From: JACZQZ01 sp046756945
GTDB lineage: Bacteria; Pseudomonadota; Alphaproteobacteria; Rhodospirillales; 2-02-FULL-58-16
NCBI GenBank assembly: GCA_046756945.1
Contig: JBHHXI010000078.1
Span: 1 to 14,185 of the forward strand
DNA length: 14,185 nt
Reading direction: 5' to 3'
In this document: piece after piece, positions 11,944 to 14,185 of the stretch
Layout of the letters: each line of letters opens with the position of its first letter
Numbering within the stretch: position 1 is the first letter of the stretch
The notes under the pieces: generated by a model
What the model was told of the DNA's origin: nothing
Database searches by the model: none
What the model saw: the letters and a program-made list of their open reading frames with translations, nothing else
Made by a program: the position numbers and the translations under genes

Positions 11944-14185
11944 ATGCCTGCCTCCTTCAAGAACTCCCTGCTCGGTCTCGGCGGCCTCGGGATCGCTCTC
12001 GCGCTTGCCGGATGTGGCGGCAACGCCGACGTAGCCGGACCCTATACCACCGCAACCGGCCTTGCGTCCGGGGACGGATCGTCCGGCGACGCCGCTGGCG
12101 GCCGCTATCCCGCCGGCCTTGCCCTGTACATGGCGGACAAACTGGCCGATGCCGGCGACTACAGGAGCGCGGTCACCATCTACCGGATGGCGCACCGGCA
12201 AAATCCCGATGATCCGGCCGGTCTGCTCGGACTCGGGGAAAGCCTGCGTCGCCTCGGCGCCAACGTCGAAGCGGAACAAGCCTTCCGGCTCGCCGGCGCG
12301 CGGGCGCCCAGGAACCCGGATATCCTGCGCGGCCATGGGAACAACCTGGTCGCCCTGGGCCGGCCGAAAGCGGCGTTGAAGCAGTACCGGGCGGCGCTAA
12401 GACTGACTCCCGATGATCCAAGGCTTTTCAATGGCATGGGAGTTGCTCTTGATCTTTTAGGTGCACACCTGACGGCCCAGGCCCGCTACCGCGAAGGATT
12501 GAAGGTCGCCCCCGACAACGCCTCGCTGCGTAACAATCTCGGGCTCTCGCTGGTGCTCAGCGGCAATTACGCCGACGCGATCGCGAGTTTGGGGGAATTC
12601 GCCGAAGGCCCCGAGGGACGTGCATCCCACCGCCAGATCCTGGCATTGGCCTACGGCTTTGCCGGCCGCATGGACCGGGCCGCGGCGATCACCCGCCTGG
12701 ATCTCGACGAAGCGGCGGTGCAGAACAACCTCAACTACATCGCCTCGTTGCGCACCCTCGACGGTAGGGCGCGGACCGCCGCCGTGTTGGGGTATTCCGG
12801 AAAAATGGCGCGTGGCAACCGAATGGCGGTCGCCCTGGCCGAGGAACCGGAACCCCTCGACATCGCCGAGGCGCCCCGGGAACAGCCTCAGCCGGTGGCG
12901 GCCCTGCCCGCGCCGGCGGCGGAGCCGTCCCCGCCACCGGCGCCCGTGGCCGTTGCCGCCCTCGACTCCCCGCTCCCGTCGCACCAGGCGCACGGCGCCC
13001 CGACGCCATCCCGCCAGGCCGCGGAGCCGGCCGCAAAGCCGGCTCGAGCGTCACGGGTAAGCGCCCCGTCGCCCGGCGCCGCCCCGGCCACGGCGCCCAC
13101 GCCGGCGGTCGCCGTTCCCGCCCTGAAATGGCCGCGGCAGGGCCACGCCCTGGCCTCCACGGCCCTCGGGGGGACAGGGGGGGTGTCCCCCCGGCCACAT
13201 TATGCGGGAGACGCCCCCGCGGCCCCCGGCGCCTCCGCGTCCGCCGCCATGGGGAATACGACGGCGGCGGGGGATATCGACCCGGCCGGCGAGGCCGATT
13301 CGCCCGATCGGGAGCCGGCCCGGCCGCGGCAAACGGCGGCCGCGCCGTCCCGCGAGCCCGCATTTGTCGCCCCCGCCGCGCCGTCCACCCCTGTTGCCGA
13401 GCCCGCTTCCGCCTCGGTTCCCGCCACCCCGTACTCGGTCTCGACCCTTGCGTCGGCCCCGGAGCCGGTCCCGCTCCCGGCATTGGGCCCTGCCCCGGTT
13501 TCAGACCTCGCCCCGGCCCCGACTCCGGCCGCGGACCCCACCCTGGTCTCGAACGCCGCCAGGACAATGGGGCCGGCTCCGGAGGCCACGCAAGTCGCCG
13601 ATACCGAGTCTCCGTCTCCGACCCTCCAGGCCCGCGCCGACGCATACGATGGGACAGCCGCCGGGCCGCCGCCACCCAGGGACGACGCGGTGGCGGCGGA
13701 TGACGACGACGCGGCGGCCGAGGCCGATGGGTTCGAACAGGAGGAGCCGCCGCTGAGCCAATTGGCGGCCGTACCGTCCCCCGACCCCGTCGCGGACCCC
13801 GTCTCTGACGGCGAGCCCGCTCACCTTCCGGACCTTGTCCCGGACACCGCCCCGGCGCCGGACGCCCATGCCGTCTCCGTCATGGGCATCGAAGAGGACG
13901 GGGAAGACGGAGAGGCTGTGGCGATGACGGCGGCGGACGTCGCCGCGGCGGCCGAGACCGGTAGGTTCGACCGGGAGGAGCCGCCGCTGACCCAATTGGC
14001 GGCCGTGTCGTTCTCCGGACCCGACCCCGTCGCGGACCCTGCCCCTGCCGCGGACCCGGCGCCTGTTGCCGGGCCCGCCCCCGCCCCGGTTCCCGCCAGC
14101 CACGACCCGGCCCCGGCCCTTGCGTCGGATACCGCCCCGGCGCCGGACGCCCATGCCGTCTCCGTCATGGGCATCGAAGAGGACG
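11944..14185 (+). CDS. tadD: TadD-like TPR lipoprotein with very long Ala/Pro-rich tail (3' end off window)
   Basis: The open frame is unbroken for 747 codons to the window edge. It has a lipoprotein signal peptide ending in LAGC, with the lipidated cysteine C24, so it is predicted to be anchored in the outer membrane. Residues about 57-280 are tetratricopeptide repeats, with units such as AGDYRSAVTIYRMAHRQNPDDP and LGRPKAALKQYRAALRLTPDDP. The stretch LDLDEAAVQNNLNYIASLRTLDG is typical of TadD, an assembly factor of Tad/Flp pili. From about residue 299 it becomes Ala/Pro/Asp/Glu-rich with acidic patches and internal repeats to the end; ordinary TadD proteins lack such a tail. The ATG at 11944 has GGAGGA 10 bases upstream. 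The missing C-terminus might be a SPOR or similar cell-wall domain; that is a guess. No other tad genes are visible, so another TPR lipoprotein remains possible. Confidence 0.8.
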   Translation, partial: MPASFKNSLLGLGGLGIALALAGCGGNADVAGPYTTATGLASGDGSSGDAAGGRYPAGLALYMADKLADAGDYRSAVTIYRMAHRQNPDDPAGLLGLGESLRRLGANVEAEQAFRLAGARAPRNPDILRGHGNNLVALGRPKAALKQYRAALRLTPDDPRLFNGMGVALDLLGAHLTAQARYREGLKVAPDNASLRNNLGLSLVLSGNYADAIASLGEFAEGPEGRASHRQILALAYGFAGRMDRAAAITRLDLDEAAVQNNLNYIASLRTLDGRARTAAVLGYSGKMARGNRMAVALAEEPEPLDIAEAPREQPQPVAALPAPAAEPSPPPAPVAVAALDSPLPSHQAHGAPTPSRQAAEPAAKPARASRVSAPSPGAAPATAPTPAVAVPALKWPRQGHALASTALGGTGGVSPRPHYAGDAPAAPGASASAAMGNTTAAGDIDPAGEADSPDREPARPRQTAAAPSREPAFVAPAAPSTPVAEPASASVPATPYSVSTLASAPEPVPLPALGPAPVSDLAPAPTPAADPTLVSNAARTMGPAPEATQVADTESPSPTLQARADAYDGTAAGPPPPRDDAVAADDDDAAAEADGFEQEEPPLSQLAAVPSPDPVADPVSDGEPAHLPDLVPDTAPAPDAHAVSVMGIEEDGEDGEAVAMTAADVAAAAETGRFDREEPPLTQLAAVSFSGPDPVADPAPAADPAPVAGPAPAPVPASHDPAPALASDTAPAPDAHAVSVMGIEED
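13168..13192 (+). repeat. Perfect inverted repeat with G7 loop inside the TPR lipoprotein gene
   Basis: GGGGGGACA, seven G, TGTCCCCCC forms a perfect 9-bp stem inside the tail-coding region, without breaking the frame. GGCCAC occurs at 13141-13146 and again at 13193-13198, just after the inverted repeat. Its encoded residues (GGTGGVSPR) break the Ala/Pro pattern, as if a small palindromic element had inserted in frame. Confidence 0.6.
13741..14185 (+). repeat. Imperfect tandem repeat in the lipoprotein tail
   Basis: Two copies of one unit. Bases 13741-13772 recur at 13975-14006 (EEPPLSQLAAV, then EEPPLTQLAAV). Bases 13843-13900 recur at 14128-14185 with one difference over 58 bases (DTAPAPDAHAVSVMGIEED). 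The offsets are 234 and 285 bases, so the second copy has gained about 51 bases of PA-rich code between the two anchors. The second copy reaches the window edge, so further copies may follow. Confidence 0.85.

Noticed and set aside
12731..14174. Minus-strand frames opposite the lipoprotein tail
   Set aside because: Arg/Pro/Gly-rich shadows. The plus frame continues from a lipoprotein signal and TPR domain without a stop.
13741..14185. Mobile element or CRISPR-like repeats
   Set aside because: The repeat is in frame within one coding sequence and keeps the protein motif, so it is an internal protein repeat.

Overview
This is a GC-rich bacterial window, most probably from an alphaproteobacterium of the Rhodospirillales/Azospirillum type. 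I place it there from recalled family resemblance, not from a search. The TPP enzyme at 8876-10519 reads very like Azospirillum brasilense indolepyruvate/phenylpyruvate decarboxylase, the RuBisCO is form IA, and the last gene looks like an alphaproteobacterial TadD.

Positions 1-7636 (minus strand) hold a compact Calvin-Benson-Bassham operon transcribed right to left: glpX (fructose/sedoheptulose bisphosphatase), prk, tkt, a class I fructose-bisphosphate aldolase, cbbL, cbbS, then rpe running off the left edge. Gaps are 27, 13, 40, 85 and 61 bases, and cbbS and rpe overlap by 4 bases. Together the genes supply CO2 fixation, RuBP regeneration and the two bisphosphate steps. Three internal ribosome sites share a GAGGAGAA core. 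The mix of family types is not the textbook proteobacterial one: the aldolase is class I, the bisphosphatase is GlpX-type, and the kinase is unlike the usual ~290-residue proteobacterial form. cbbL appears to start at TTG.

Positions 7783-8412 (minus) encode a NarL/LuxR-type response regulator directly upstream of the operon and pointing into it. The residue at its phospho-acceptor position is glycine, so it probably does not work by phosphorylation. No LysR-type CbbR is visible here.

Positions 8648-10519 hold a 70-residue unknown protein (plus) facing ipdC (minus) across a 15-base gap. IpdC points to auxin or aromatic 2-oxoacid metabolism, unrelated to the Calvin cycle.

Positions 10786-10947 (plus) encode a 53-residue putative metal-binding protein. 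About 1 kb with no convincing gene follows (10948-11943). It holds tandem hairpins that form a terminator in each direction and may be a small RNA with UUCG loops and an anti-Shine-Dalgarno motif, three DnaA-box-like 9-mers one helical turn apart, a GC-rich stretch, an AT-rich promoter-like island with a palindrome, and a structured leader.

Positions 11944-14185 (plus) are a TadD-like TPR lipoprotein. Its globular part ends near residue 300, and at least 450 more residues of Ala/Pro/Asp-rich, internally repeated sequence run off the right edge.
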